Assembly (NCBI GenBank): GCA_900095095.1
Contig: FMBT01000321.1
Location: forward strand, 248,001 to 312,000
Source of the DNA: Fragilariopsis cylindrus CCMP1102
Lineage: Eukaryota > Bacillariophyta > Bacillariophyceae > Bacillariales > Bacillariaceae
Direction: 5' to 3'
Length of the DNA stretch: 64,000 bases
Under the pieces are notes generated by a model. It saw only the letters and a program-made list of their open reading frames with translations, made no database searches and was not told the DNA's origin. How positions within the stretch are numbered: the stretch's first letter is position 1; every line of letters begins with the position of its first letter. Below are positions 35,801 to 44,874 of this stretch, in pieces. A program made the translations under genes and the position numbers.

Positions 35801-37295
35801 AAAGATATTAATTTGATTATATTGTGGTCCAAAAATTGATGGTATATCAATATCAGTATTATTTTGCATTATTGTATTTATCAATAAATCTAAATTCGCA
35901 TAATTGATCGATGCATTTTGATATTGAAAATCTTCTCCCATTGTTATCATAATATTATTACTCTTCTCAGCAGTACGTTCACTTTGTTCACGAACTGATA
36001 GTAAAAATGTCTTATATGTTGTATTAATTGTTGATGTTTCATATCAATTAATGGTATATACCCTTTCCCACAATGTATATCAAAACAAAAATTACCTGGT
36101 GGACCATAATTACCATTATACGATCCAGTAAGTCCCCAAAATATACTACTATTATCATCAGCTGAAGTCTTACTAGGATCATCCTTCATATTAAAATTCC
36201 ATAATCCTTCACATTCTTTTGTCAATTGTCGGATTGATAAATCTTGATAATCAATTCGACCAAAATATAAGGCATTCATACCCATTTTATACGTCAACAA
36301 GGATGCTTGTGTTTTTGAATGTCCAAATGGATCTAATTGCCAACCAATAGTGGGTATAACATTTAATTCTTGCCTTAGAAATGTATGTCCTAATGTTGTT
36401 TGATCAATCATACCAATATAATGTGTCGTACCTTCATCGTGCATACACCAACCCCCGTTCACAAAATTCAATTGTTTCGTACTATGTATTAAATGATAGA
36501 CTTGTTGTTGTAAATCAAGTGATTGTTGATTATACCACAACGTAAAAAATTTCATTTCGACATACGTGAATGTCCGTTTTGGATTTTCTAGAAGGGATTG
36601 TATTACCGATGTTAAGATATTTTGGACAGACACATCTTGAATGGTATTATTCAAACCATAATAATACTGATCAATAGTTTTTAACCAACCAACATCATCA
36701 TGGGAATGTGGTACCACATGTATATTCAATACTGACACTGCTTCTTGTACTTCTTGTACTTCTCCTTCTTGTACTTCTGCTTTTGTATTTGTACTTGTTC
36801 TGCTTGTGCTTCTGCTTGTACTGCTTTTTGCGGAAGTGGAATTAGATTGTTGTTGTTGTTGTTGTTACTAATAGTGTTACTGTTACTGTTACTCGTAATA
36901 ATTGAAGAAGCTGCTGATGCTTGACCTTCTTCGTTCGTATTCTTTATCGTCGCTGTCCAGAACGATAACAATGATAACGTTGATAACGATGATAATGATG
37001 AAAAGGATGATAACGATGATGATGATAACGATGATGTAACAGAAAGAATAATTCCAATAACACACATAGTAATAATTGATCCACCGACTACTCTTCTGCT
37101 ACTACTTTTACTACTACTTCTACTACTAGTAGTGCTACTAGTACTGCTCCTAATTGCATTTTGAGCTGGCATCGACGACGACGATGACGGCGACATACTC
37201 CTCCTTGTTGTTGTTCTCGTTGAAGAAGACGAAGACGATGATAAATTATGACGATGAAATGATGATGATGATGATGATTCCTTCTTCCCCATCAT
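32887..37295 (-). CDS. glycoside hydrolase family 38 alpha-mannosidase
   Basis: The start at 37295 (MMGKKES) is followed by a Ser-rich tail and a signal-anchor helix (IITMCVIGIILSV). The GH38 catalytic domain begins NIHVVPHSHDDVGWLKT, with the zinc-binding His and Asp. The nucleophile motif is WQLDPFGHS (about 36325-36350), then ITMGEDFQYQNA and the zinc-site HHDGVSGTSK (about 35145-35175). The C-terminal beta domains include LPPVGAKVFRIRK, SGAYIFRPS, PIPVNDGVGKEIVTRY, PVAGNYYPVN, ARGVGEP-like GRGVGEPINET and a final PMDIRTFKIQIK before the stop at 32887. An intron at 33966-34089 fits. It should trim mannose from N-glycans in lysosome, vacuole or Golgi; the closest type looks like the lysosomal enzyme. 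Breaks of one base occur at about 36775 and 36045, with others downstream. Confidence 0.85.
33966..34089 (-). other. intron in the alpha-mannosidase gene
   Basis: On the minus strand the donor is AG|GTAAAG and the acceptor TTATTTATAG. Splicing joins RIS to SRPIPVNDGVGKEIV, as expected for GH38. The intron contains a CT-rich/GA-rich tract. Confidence 0.75.
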
Positions 37296-37552
37296 ATTAT
37301 TATTGTGTTGGCTATTTGCTAGAGGGGAGGTCAAAACAAAAGATATGTTTTGTTGAAATTCAGGGTTCTTTGACGTTTTAGTTTACGTCTATTCTAAGAT
37401 ATGGTCTGACCGTCAACACGCCCATTATTTCAGTAATGTAAAAGCTGCTACATTGTACCGTATTAATTAATATACCGGTATCTATGCCGGTACAAAATAT
37501 AATTTTCAATATTTTCCTCCTGGGGAAGTCCGAAAACGGCTAAATTAGTCTT
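37296..37552. other. mannosidase upstream region
   Basis: No gene. This should be the promoter side of the minus-strand mannosidase. It borders the fold-back elements. Confidence 0.5.
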
Positions 37553-38058
37553 TACTAGCTCGTAATTTTCAATCGTGGAAAAAAATCGAAAAAAATGATC
37601 AGGTTTTTAGTCGCGCAGCCGTTGCTTTATCTTGTAAACCAAAACAGAAAAAATTAGTAATTTAAGCGAAGGCTTATTCTACTAATTTCTTTAGTAATTA
37701 GTACTAGTAGATTAGTTAATCTACTATTTTTTTTGGAAATTAGTAGAATATGCCTTTCCTTAATTTACAAATCGTAGAACAAACTACTAGCGTATAGTAT
37801 AGTATGGTCGCGGAACCATAATTAGTAAAATAAGGAATATTAATATTACTAATTTTTCTTTTAATTAGTAATAGTAGATTAGTTAATCTACAAATTATGC
37901 CAAAAAATCGTAATTTTAATATTCCCTATATTACTAACATATCAATTATTAGTTTACCCCAGCCCCTGTCATTTTTTCAAACCAACTGCCGCGCGACCAA
38001 AAATTTCATTACAGTTTTAAAAAAATTCTTCCACGATTAAAAATTACGATTTAGTAGG
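37553..38058. mobile_element. MITE-like fold-back element with nested inverted repeats
   Basis: The outer ends are inverted repeats of about 70 bp: TCGTAATTTTCAATCGTGGA at 37559 and its counterpart TCCACGATTAAAAATTACGA ending near 38050. Shared inner sequence reads TTTTTAGTCGCGCAGCCGTTG against its complement around 37980-38010. A second inverted pair sits inside (TATTCTACTAATTTC at about 37674 and GGAAATTAGTAGAATATGCC at about 37735). No ORF is present. This is the structure of a non-autonomous DNA element; target-site duplication is not clear. Confidence 0.7.
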
Positions 38059-38214
38059 TACTATTTTAGTCAGCCATGCGCGATATTCAAATATTATATA
38101 GAAAATCACCTAACGGTCGATTTTTTATTTCGTTTCAAACCAACATTTTAACTGCCAAAATCAGATTAAAAAAACTAAATAATCTCCAAATCAAAGTAAA
38201 AAACCTAAATAATC

Positions 38215-38625
38215 TCCAAAGTTTAAATCAATTATAGCTATGTATGGGCTAGTTATATCATATATATAGTTGCTGGCGCGTTCCAGCTCAAGGTGGGTCA
38301 GTTTTGCGCAATAAAGGACAATCTGCGGACAGACGCTTCTACTACAACACGCGCTATGCAGTGAAGTACTAACTATTGGGGGGATTTTTAGCTTCTACAG
38401 AAGCTCTTCTTTCCTATAACTGACCAATCATAATCCATGCATTGAATCAAGACGCATCGACAGGTGTAGTGGTGTCAGCGAAGCCCTGCTAGTTAACTAA
38501 GGAGAATTCCGCCCATATGGTGTACTTGTGATATTATTTTTTTCCATCGCGGGATTAATTCATCGCGCACCTATGCAGTGAATAAGAGGAAAATTCATTA
38601 TTAACACATGACAATGGGAATGTAT
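38215..38625 (+). repeat. dispersed repeat C, copy 1
   Basis: CTACAACACGCGCTATGCAG and CGCGCACCTATGCAGTGAAT match, in order, sequence at 62283-62598. The left end (TATGGGCTAGTTATATCATA, then GTTGCTGGCGCG) matches 23331-23400 in inverse orientation. No coding capacity is seen. Confidence 0.75.
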
Positions 38626-39145
38626 TGAAACGGACCTCCATGGATATCGATCTATCTAATAAAAGCTTATGAGACGAAATACAGATGTCTGTACTCTTAA
38701 CAAGGACAAAAAATTTCGATTTAATCTGATGTATTTTTAACTACTTAAACTCCCTCTTAGTAAAAGACACACATGATCGGATTTTTCGAAAAAAACACGT
38801 CCTACATACCCGTTGATAATGGGTCCTCTCTTAATATACCAATAAGAATAAAAATTATCGCATTAGCTAATATAATAGTAATAGAGACATCTGTATTAGC
38901 AGTTTATCTATTAGTCCATTATTTGATTTTTAATCTTCCTCTCTTATGCACCTCTTCCTGGCGATTTGAAATATGCCTTCCAGTCATGTGCGACCCTATA
39001 GAATTTTCCCCAAATGACCAAATACAACCGAAATTTTTTACCCTTGTTAAGAGTATAGATATCTATATTTCGTCTCATAAGCTCTTGTTATATAAAGCGA
39101 TATCCATGGAGGTTCGATTCAATACATTTCCATTCACATGCTTAT
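38605..39145. mobile_element. fold-back element with ~115-bp inverted arms
   Basis: The left arm at about 38605-38720 (ACCTCCATGGATATCG, AGCTTATGAGACGAAATA, ACTCTTAACAAGG) recurs inverted at about 39030-39145. Identity is near 85-90 percent by eye. The roughly 310-bp centre contains part of a 165-residue ORF (38773-39270) with no recognised domain, which I do not call as a gene. Confidence 0.75.
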
Positions 39146-39299
39146 CGCGTCATTTAAAAACAGTTCTCGGTTTTAGCGCGGAAGCCGGACAATGGCAGAA
39201 AATTGATCGATTGTATGGTACGATTGTACGGTATAAACCATATCTTAAGATATACTATCATACGGTATGATCATACGTTGGGTTCGTACAGTGGAAAAT

Positions 39300-39580
39300 A
39301 TTTGAAATCAACGCGTACAGTAGAAAATCCTATCTGGAATCGAGTATTTTAACGCGTGATTTGGGACCGATACGTTACGCGTAACGTATCGGTTCAAACA
39401 ACACGCGTTAAAATACTCGATTTGACGTATCGGTCCCAAATCACGCGTTAAAATACTCGATTCCAGATATGGTTTTTTTACCAAAAAAAAAATTGGAGTT
39501 GACTGTAATGTATGTATTGGTCCAAAAACACGCGTGTTAAAATACGCGATAAAAATGAAAAAAAATTGGACTTGACGCGA
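39300..39580. repeat. ACGCGT-rich palindromic cluster
   Basis: A perfect 44-bp inverted repeat (39331-39374 with 39426-39469) encloses a perfect 28-bp palindrome (39366-39393, centre ACGCGT). A third copy of ACGCGTTAAAATACTCGAT lies at 39403, and looser copies are near 39309 and 39530. Confidence 0.95.
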
Positions 39581-39914
39581 TTGCAGATGTAAAATAATAG
39601 TAGCTAATAAGAAGGAGACACATCAACAAGTCAAACAACATCAAAAATGAACAAAGTAGTAAGGTAGGTACCTTGAGATGACGAATTCTCCTACTATTTG
39701 GGTGCTTAGAGAATACTACAATGAAACAAATTCAGAACAACTGTAGCATATAATGGTGATAGGTCTAATTTAACTGCTATAATTAAATTCCATTCCTTTC
39801 AAAATGTGTCGAATTTTTCCATTTTTTAAATTATCTTCCTTCTTATTTCAACAACAACAACAACAATCACAACCACAACCACAATCTTGGCAATGGCACT
39901 TTGGTGTTGAAATA
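39581..39914. other. intergenic spacer right of the palindromic cluster
   Basis: No gene is supported. The short plus-strand ORF at 39804 is the antisense of the following gene's tail and a CAA-repeat. Confidence 0.5.
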
Positions 39915-40424
39915 TTAGTTGTAGAAGCTAGCTTGCTGCGAAAAATGCTGATCTTCATCGTACGAGTCGTCATCGGAATCAAACTGGAGTTTTGAGGAAG
40001 GTAAATCAGTAACAGTGTCATCGTCAGTGTCATTATCTTCATTACTATCATCGCCATCATTACTATCATTGCTATCATTACTATCATCACCATGGCCACC
40101 ATGGCCACCATTGAGTGTTTCACCAACAACAAGTTCTTCATTACCATCGAATCCATCAGCAGCAGCAGCAGCAGCTGCGGCTTCATCATCATTGATAATA
40201 CCGATAGCTACAACACCAACTGGTGGAACACCAACTCCCAATCCAAAGGAATCAAAAGCTTGTTCTAGATTTTCCTCAAATCCATCATAATCAGTAGAAC
40301 AGAACAATACACCATCTAATGTGATGTGAACTTTACCTGTGAAGTTTTGAAGACTACATGTGATACACTTCTTATCACCGTTCAACTTAGAAAAAGGAAT
40401 GAAGATTGGATTTGAGTCCGGCAT
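39915..40424 (-). CDS. small acidic protein of unknown function
   Basis: The ATG at 40424 gives 169 residues. The first 60 residues form a compact beta-type segment: MPDSNPIFIPFSKLNGDKKC, ITCSLQNFTGKVHITLDGVLFCS. An Ala run and a strongly acidic Asp/Ser/Asn tail follow, ending FSQQASFYN. No family is recognised. The frame extends upstream of this ATG through hydrophobic sequence that looks like leader DNA. It is divergent with the gene at 40827, about 400 bp apart. A plasma or nuclear location cannot be told. Confidence 0.6.
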   Translation of the reverse strand: MPDSNPIFIPFSKLNGDKKCITCSLQNFTGKVHITLDGVLFCSTDYDGFEENLEQAFDSFGLGVGVPPVGVVAIGIINDDEAAAAAAAADGFDGNEELVVGETLNGGHGGHGDDSNDSNDSNDGDDSNEDNDTDDDTVTDLPSSKLQFDSDDDSYDEDQHFSQQASFYN

Positions 40425-40826
40425 GGTGTTGATTCTGCTTTGAAGAAGGGGTGTGATGCACGGTGATATGTTTATGTATTTGTTTTTATTATGAGAAAGA
40501 AAGAGATGATATGAAAAAAGAAAGGAGATTGAATCAATTTGAATTAGACATAGCATTACCAACTCCCATTTACCGGTATGTTCTACTCAAAAAGACACTC
40601 CAACTTTGCAATTCAAATATTTCTAATTCAAATATTAACTAATTCAAATATTGATTAATTCAAATATTGATAATTCGATAAAAATTCAGTTCGACTCAAC
40701 CAATTATTATTTGTACTTGTACTGTATCAACAAGAAAGCATATCAATATAACATCATACCAAATCATCAACTCACTTCCATAATAAAACAGTAAGCAATA
40801 GACAAAAAATTGATCAGTACAGTACG
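40425..40826. promoter_or_regulatory. divergent promoter with four AATTCAAATATT repeats
   Basis: Copies of AATTCAAATATT start at 40610, 40625, 40641 and 40657, spaced 15-16 bp. They lie between two divergent small genes, so they could act as a repeated factor-binding site. That role is inference. Confidence 0.6.
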
Positions 40827-41192
40827 ATGAATTCTTCAGCAACATTAACAACATTTGGATCACCACTATGCTCTCGCAAAGGTCCACACGACAGTATTAA
40901 TAGCGAAGGATTCTTTTTTGTTGATGATGGTATGATTGTTGTTCATCATGAATTAAAAATGATTGGTATTTTTGAAAATGGTGTTGACACTATTCCTGTA
41001 TTAGAAATCAATCTTACAACAGCAACTCAGATCACCTTCAAGAAGATCCGAAGCAGCAATAATACTTTTGAAGGAGGTCGTGTTCAAATTTCCGGCATCT
41101 TTGATCGAGGATATGAAGAAACTGTTACTATTAAAATGTACACAAATGAATACAAACGTCTTGGACGATTACTACAAAGCATTGGTGTGTAG
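40827..41192 (+). CDS. small conserved-looking protein of unknown function
   Basis: An intact 121-residue frame with an ATG start, MNSSATLTTFGSPLCSRKGP. The sequence is mixed alpha/beta with no low complexity: FFFVDDGMIVVHHELKMIGIFENGVD, VLEINLTTATQITFKKI, VQISGIFDRGYEETVTIKMYTNEYKRL. The alternating strands suggest a small beta-rich fold. I do not recognise a family. It shares a promoter region with the acidic gene on the left. Confidence 0.65.
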   Translation: MNSSATLTTFGSPLCSRKGPHDSINSEGFFFVDDGMIVVHHELKMIGIFENGVDTIPVLEINLTTATQITFKKIRSSNNTFEGGRVQISGIFDRGYEETVTIKMYTNEYKRLGRLLQSIGV

Positions 41193-41433
41193 ATGATAGA
41201 TTCCGTCAACGATATAATTATATAATCAAATTGATTATACAAAACAATAGTACAATAGTAAATATACTCTATCTATAAATGATAAACTCATACTAATAAT
41301 AGTAAAGAATACAGTTGTGTTTCGTACATGATATAATAATATATATATTAATAATAAGCACTAATACTATGCTTTATTTATCTTCACCTTAATAGTTGTA
41401 GTACACTATGCACTTCCGCGTACAGTAGTAGTA

Positions 41434-42039
41434 TCATACAACACTATCGTCAATACTGTCTTGCTCTTGCCGGCGACAATCGATTAGATTTAACTGCAAA
41501 TTGGTTGATAGCTCTGGTTTAGCTGCGTATAAAACTTTGAACTGTTCAACAGCATTCTTTCTTCTTTCTCTCCTCAGGTCTTGTTCTCTTTCTGCTTTCA
41601 CAGGCCCTCTATCCGTAGTAAACTTTCTATTGCGCTGTTTTTTTACCACCTCTGATATTTTGGCAATGGTATTATTCTGATACAGCTTCTCTTGTCTGGC
41701 ATAATAATTAGCAGCGCCTGCCTTATCACGGATTTTTCCTATAGTAGTACATTTTCTGTATGTTTGATGTGCTTGCTCAACCCAGTCTTCATAGTATTCA
41801 GCAATACCATCGTAAACATCCATCATCTCAACTATATGATCAGAAACATAGTGTCGTTTGGGAGTCTTCATTGACAAGTGTAATCGTTTTATTGATTTGT
41901 CAATCAATGGAATAACTTCTCGCAGCTGATCCAAGACTGCTAATTTTTTGACTGGATCTTTCATTACATACTTTGGTGTTCTTGTAAGTGATACCATATG
42001 TGATGTCATCAAGAAATGAAGCTCAAATGACTCAAACAT
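41434..42039 (-). CDS. possible transposase-derived fragment
   Basis: The ATG at 42039 gives 201 residues. The stretch SMKTPKRHYVSDHIVEMM, DGIAEYYEDWVEQAHQTYRKC recalls the K-x-H...DH...E...E..H pattern seen near the C-terminus of some eukaryotic transposases. The tail is charged (RGPVKAEREQDLRRERRKNAVEQF). The match is from pattern memory, not a domain search. If right, the N-terminal catalytic part is missing, so this is a remnant. The 5' end overlaps the antisense start of the CCCH-finger frame at 42003, so one of these starts is probably wrong. Confidence 0.4.
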   Translation of the reverse strand: MFESFELHFLMTSHMVSLTRTPKYVMKDPVKKLAVLDQLREVIPLIDKSIKRLHLSMKTPKRHYVSDHIVEMMDVYDGIAEYYEDWVEQAHQTYRKCTTIGKIRDKAGAANYYARQEKLYQNNTIAKISEVVKKQRNRKFTTDRGPVKAEREQDLRRERRKNAVEQFKVLYAAKPELSTNLQLNLIDCRRQEQDSIDDSVV

Positions 42040-42623
42040 TTCTTCGACTTCTTCTTCTGGGACCACACTCTCTGGAATCGAAAGAGAATAAGAAACGATG
42101 CATAGAAAAATTCGCTCGGTTGTCCTTCTACAAGCACTATATGAAATGCCGAGAAATGAAAAAATCTACTATGATATTGGATAGAAAAGGATTACGCCCA
42201 AATAACGTGTGTTTATGCGGTTTCATCCGAGGGTGTATGCAACAATTAAGGACGAAATATTTTCCATCATTACCCATGAAGTTACAGGTATTGGCGGCGT
42301 ATGCCGTTCCTAAAGAAGCTATTCACGAAGCAAGTATACATACCGAATGCTTGATTCGTTCAAAGAATTCTGCACGGTGCATCCAGCGGCAATGGAGGTC
42401 GTATCTGCATTATAGAACACGGGTCTGTAAATTTAACATGCGGGGTAGCTGTCGCCGTGGAGTACACTGCACCTTTGCTCATGGTAACCACGATGTGCGA
42501 TTTTTTTTTGATCATAGTAACCACGATGTGCGAAAGAAAAATACTGGTCCAACGCCAGTCGATGACTGCATTAGCAATCTTGATGAATTCCTCCTTTGGA
42601 TGCAGGGTGTTTGTCGTCGTTAG
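42003..42623 (+). CDS. CCCH zinc-finger protein with IQ motif
   Basis: A 206-residue frame from ATG 42003; ATG 42141 is an alternative that avoids the antisense overlap. ARCIQRQWRSYLHYR is an IQ-type calmodulin-binding helix. It is followed at once by CKFNMRGSCRRGVHCTFAHG, a C-x7-C-x5-C-x3-H zinc finger of the RNA-binding class. Downstream, HGNHDVRFFFDHSNHDVRKK comes from a short direct DNA repeat around a T8 run. An RNA-related role is inferred from the finger. The combination is unusual, and I know no named family with it. Confidence 0.55.
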   Translation: MSSRNEAQMTQTFLRLLLLGPHSLESKENKKRCIEKFARLSFYKHYMKCREMKKSTMILDRKGLRPNNVCLCGFIRGCMQQLRTKYFPSLPMKLQVLAAYAVPKEAIHEASIHTECLIRSKNSARCIQRQWRSYLHYRTRVCKFNMRGSCRRGVHCTFAHGNHDVRFFFDHSNHDVRKKNTGPTPVDDCISNLDEFLLWMQGVCRR

Positions 42624-43021
42624 AGTTTGTTGCACTTTTGTTTTTTGAACTTGATAGCAGCCTTCCCCAACTGGCCACCACCAGTTCTAAACGATTGAAC
42701 AGTACCAACCATGATAAACAAATATTTATCTTCATAATCAAATAATTATCGCGCAGCTAACATTTTGCACAATTTCTAGCGATAACCGCGAATATTCCCA
42801 CAGTGCTCTTCCATAAATGAGTAGCTACGGGCTTATAACGCAGCGTAGGTGTGACCCATACAAAGCAAACTTTGCGTATTTCAACCTGATAAAAAGACAA
42901 GTATCTTTGAGCGGGGGCGTACTGTGTCTCAAAGGTGGGTGCTAGGTCCAATTTTTGAGGGAATTAAAGTGGCGCTTTTATAATAGATCAAATATTTGGT
43001 ACTTTCTTTTAGAGTAGGCTA
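42624..43021. other. intergenic region
   Basis: No gene is seen. It carries the 3' flanks of two convergent genes. Confidence 0.5.
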
Positions 43022-44125
43022 CTAGTTATTTTTCTTCCATATCCGTATTGCATCATCTAATCGTCGTATTATAGCACGTTCTGTTGTACGTTTTATTATT
43101 GTATCACCATCAATATCACAACGACGGAGTATTATTCCAATGTTACTACTTTTAATTTTATTTGCACTTGTATTTATATTTATGATTTCAATTTGCACAC
43201 CACCAGGACTCCAAGCATCTACTTTCGCATTTTTACGATCTGGTATTGAACCATTCTTTTCCATCGATTTTTGTTCCTTGTAGCTTAAATATCGTTTCGG
43301 TGGACGGAATATTAATTTCATTGTCATCATGATAATGTTATTATTATCATTATTATCATTATCATTATCATTATTATCATCATTATCATTGTTGATGTCA
43401 TCATTACTTATCTTAAACTTAGAGGATGTAACAGGTGTCGTCAATCCTTTATCATTTTGAAGTGATATTCTCGACCATACTTCAAGAAAATTCGTTAAGC
43501 TTTCTACTGATGTTGATGTTGATGATGTTGTTGATGATGTCATTGATGATGTTGTTGATGATGTCATTGATGATGGCGTTGATGATGATAATCTAGCAGA
43601 TTCTTCTATCTCAATTTCTGTTGCTAACTCCTCTTGCTCATAATGCGCGTCGTCGTCTTCCCAAACATTCTCCCAGTGTGCTAATATTAAATCAGGATTA
43701 TCATCCTCCTGCTTCTTCTTCGTATCTTCTTCGTTTATTATAGATGGAAATAAAATTGATTCCAAATTGTTCCAAAATGATCTCTTATTACTATTTCTGT
43801 TGATATTATTGTTGCTACTATTGGTGACTATTACTGCTGATGTTGTATCGGTGGGAATTATTGTTGTTGTCCAATTAGATATGGCTGCTGCTGTCGTTGT
43901 CGTCGTTGTTGTTGTCGTTGTTGTCGATGGGGAAGACCGTAAACATAATGATGACGACGATGACGTCAATGTCAATGGTGTAGCGTGGTGAACAACGAAA
44001 AAAGCGTTAACACCATTATTGCTTATAATTACACGCATCAGTATTACTTGTAGTAGCGACAGTATCATCGCCATCGATAAAATTGGTAGAAGCAACAACA
44101 TCGGTTGTTTTGCTTTCTTCGGCAT
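43022..44125 (-). CDS. plastid-targeted protein of unknown function
   Basis: I chose ATG 44125 because MPKKAKQPMLLLLPILSMAMILSLLQVILM is a typical signal peptide, followed by VNAFFVV with the Phe expected after the cleavage site of complex-plastid proteins. An upstream in-frame ATG at 44218 lies in a triplicated non-coding segment. About 367 residues: Thr/Ser and Asn/Asp runs alternate with short folded pieces (ILAHWENVWEDDD, SLTNFLEVWSRISLQ, FRPPKRYLSYKEQK, DAWSPGGVQIEI). The C-terminus is basic: IIKRTTERAIIRRLDDAIRIWKKNN. No family is recognised. Confidence 0.65.
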   Translation of the reverse strand: MPKKAKQPMLLLLPILSMAMILSLLQVILMRVIISNNGVNAFFVVHHATPLTLTSSSSSLCLRSSPSTTTTTTTTTTTAAAISNWTTTIIPTDTTSAVIVTNSSNNNINRNSNKRSFWNNLESILFPSIINEEDTKKKQEDDNPDLILAHWENVWEDDDAHYEQEELATEIEIEESARLSSSTPSSMTSSTTSSMTSSTTSSTSTSVESLTNFLEVWSRISLQNDKGLTTPVTSSKFKISNDDINNDNDDNNDNDNDNNDNNNIIMMTMKLIFRPPKRYLSYKEQKSMEKNGSIPDRKNAKVDAWSPGGVQIEIININTSANKIKSSNIGIILRRCDIDGDTIIKRTTERAIIRRLDDAIRIWKKNN

Positions 44126-44133
44126 TATATCGC

Positions 44134-44447
44134 TCGTCGTAGTGGAGTAAGTTAGTTGGACGTGATGAGATAGTATATTCGTAGCACCATGGCATGTGTT
44201 GGTATGTGGTTCCCCCATCGTCCATCGTTCTGTTGCCTAACTTTTAACATATAAACAAAACACAAACACATCTTGCTATTAATATCTTTTGATTTTGATT
44301 ATTGATTCATTCATTTATGCTGACTGACTGACTCACTGAGCCTGATTTAAGAATGATAGGAGGATATGAAAAATTAAATAATATGTCAAAATATTTATAT
44401 TGAGTGGATTTTTTTAAATCGATTTTTTAAGTTTGCTACATTATCGT
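44134..44447 (+). repeat. promoter-segment repeat, copy 1
   Basis: It includes AAGTTAGTTGGA, GTAGCACCATG.CATGTG, TTGCCTAACTTTTAACAT, CTGACTGACTGACT, AGAATGATAGGAGGATATG and AAGTTTGCTACATT in this order. All are also in copy 3 (46598-46960). Confidence 0.9.
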
Positions 44448-44456
44448 TCGTCGTTT

Positions 44457-44550
44457 TCTATTCTATTCTATTCTATTCTATTCTTCTTCTTCTTCTTCTT
44501 CTTCTTCTTCTTCTTCTTCTTCTTCTTCTTCGTAGTAGTAGTAGTAGTAG
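44457..44550 (+). repeat. compound microsatellite (TTCTA)n(TTC)n(GTA)n
   Basis: About five TTCTA units, some sixteen TTC units and about six GTA units follow one another without interruption. Confidence 0.95.
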
Positions 44551-44770
44551 GAGTAAGTTAGTTGGATGTGGATGTGATGATCGTTTCGCAGCAGCATAAT
44601 GGATGCCAAGGTTAGTATTTTCCTACCACCATGTTATGTGTAGGTATGTGGTTTCCCCCTCCCATGGTCCATCGTCATGATGGTTCTGTTGCCTAACTTT
44701 TAACATAAACATTTTTGATTTTTGATTGATTGATGAATTCGATTCATTCATTCATGCTGAGTAAATGGTA
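44545..44770 (+). repeat. promoter-segment repeat, copy 2 (partial)
   Basis: Shares AGTAAGTTAGTTGGATGT, the ACCATGTTATGTGTAGGTAT block, TTGCCTAACTTTTAACATAA and the CATTCATGCTGA end with copies 1 and 3, but stops before the CTGA array. Confidence 0.85.
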
Positions 44771-44874
44771 ATCAACAATTATATTACTTCACATAATGAT
44801 TTTGAATTATTTAAAACAATCTCCCACAAAGAAAAAAATAGATGTTTCTTTGTGTCGGATCAAGTTGAACGATT

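Larger units (their letters stand above)
44126..44874. promoter_or_regulatory. upstream region with repeated promoter segment and microsatellite
   Basis: This holds two copies of a segment that also precedes the gene at 46984 (see repeat entries), separated by (TTCTA)n, (TTC)n and (GTA)n tracts at about 44458-44550. No ORF is supported. Confidence 0.6.

Noticed and set aside
38773-39270. 165-residue ORF in the fold-back element
   Set aside because: Its second half lies in the inverted arm and no domain is visible; probably an accidental frame.
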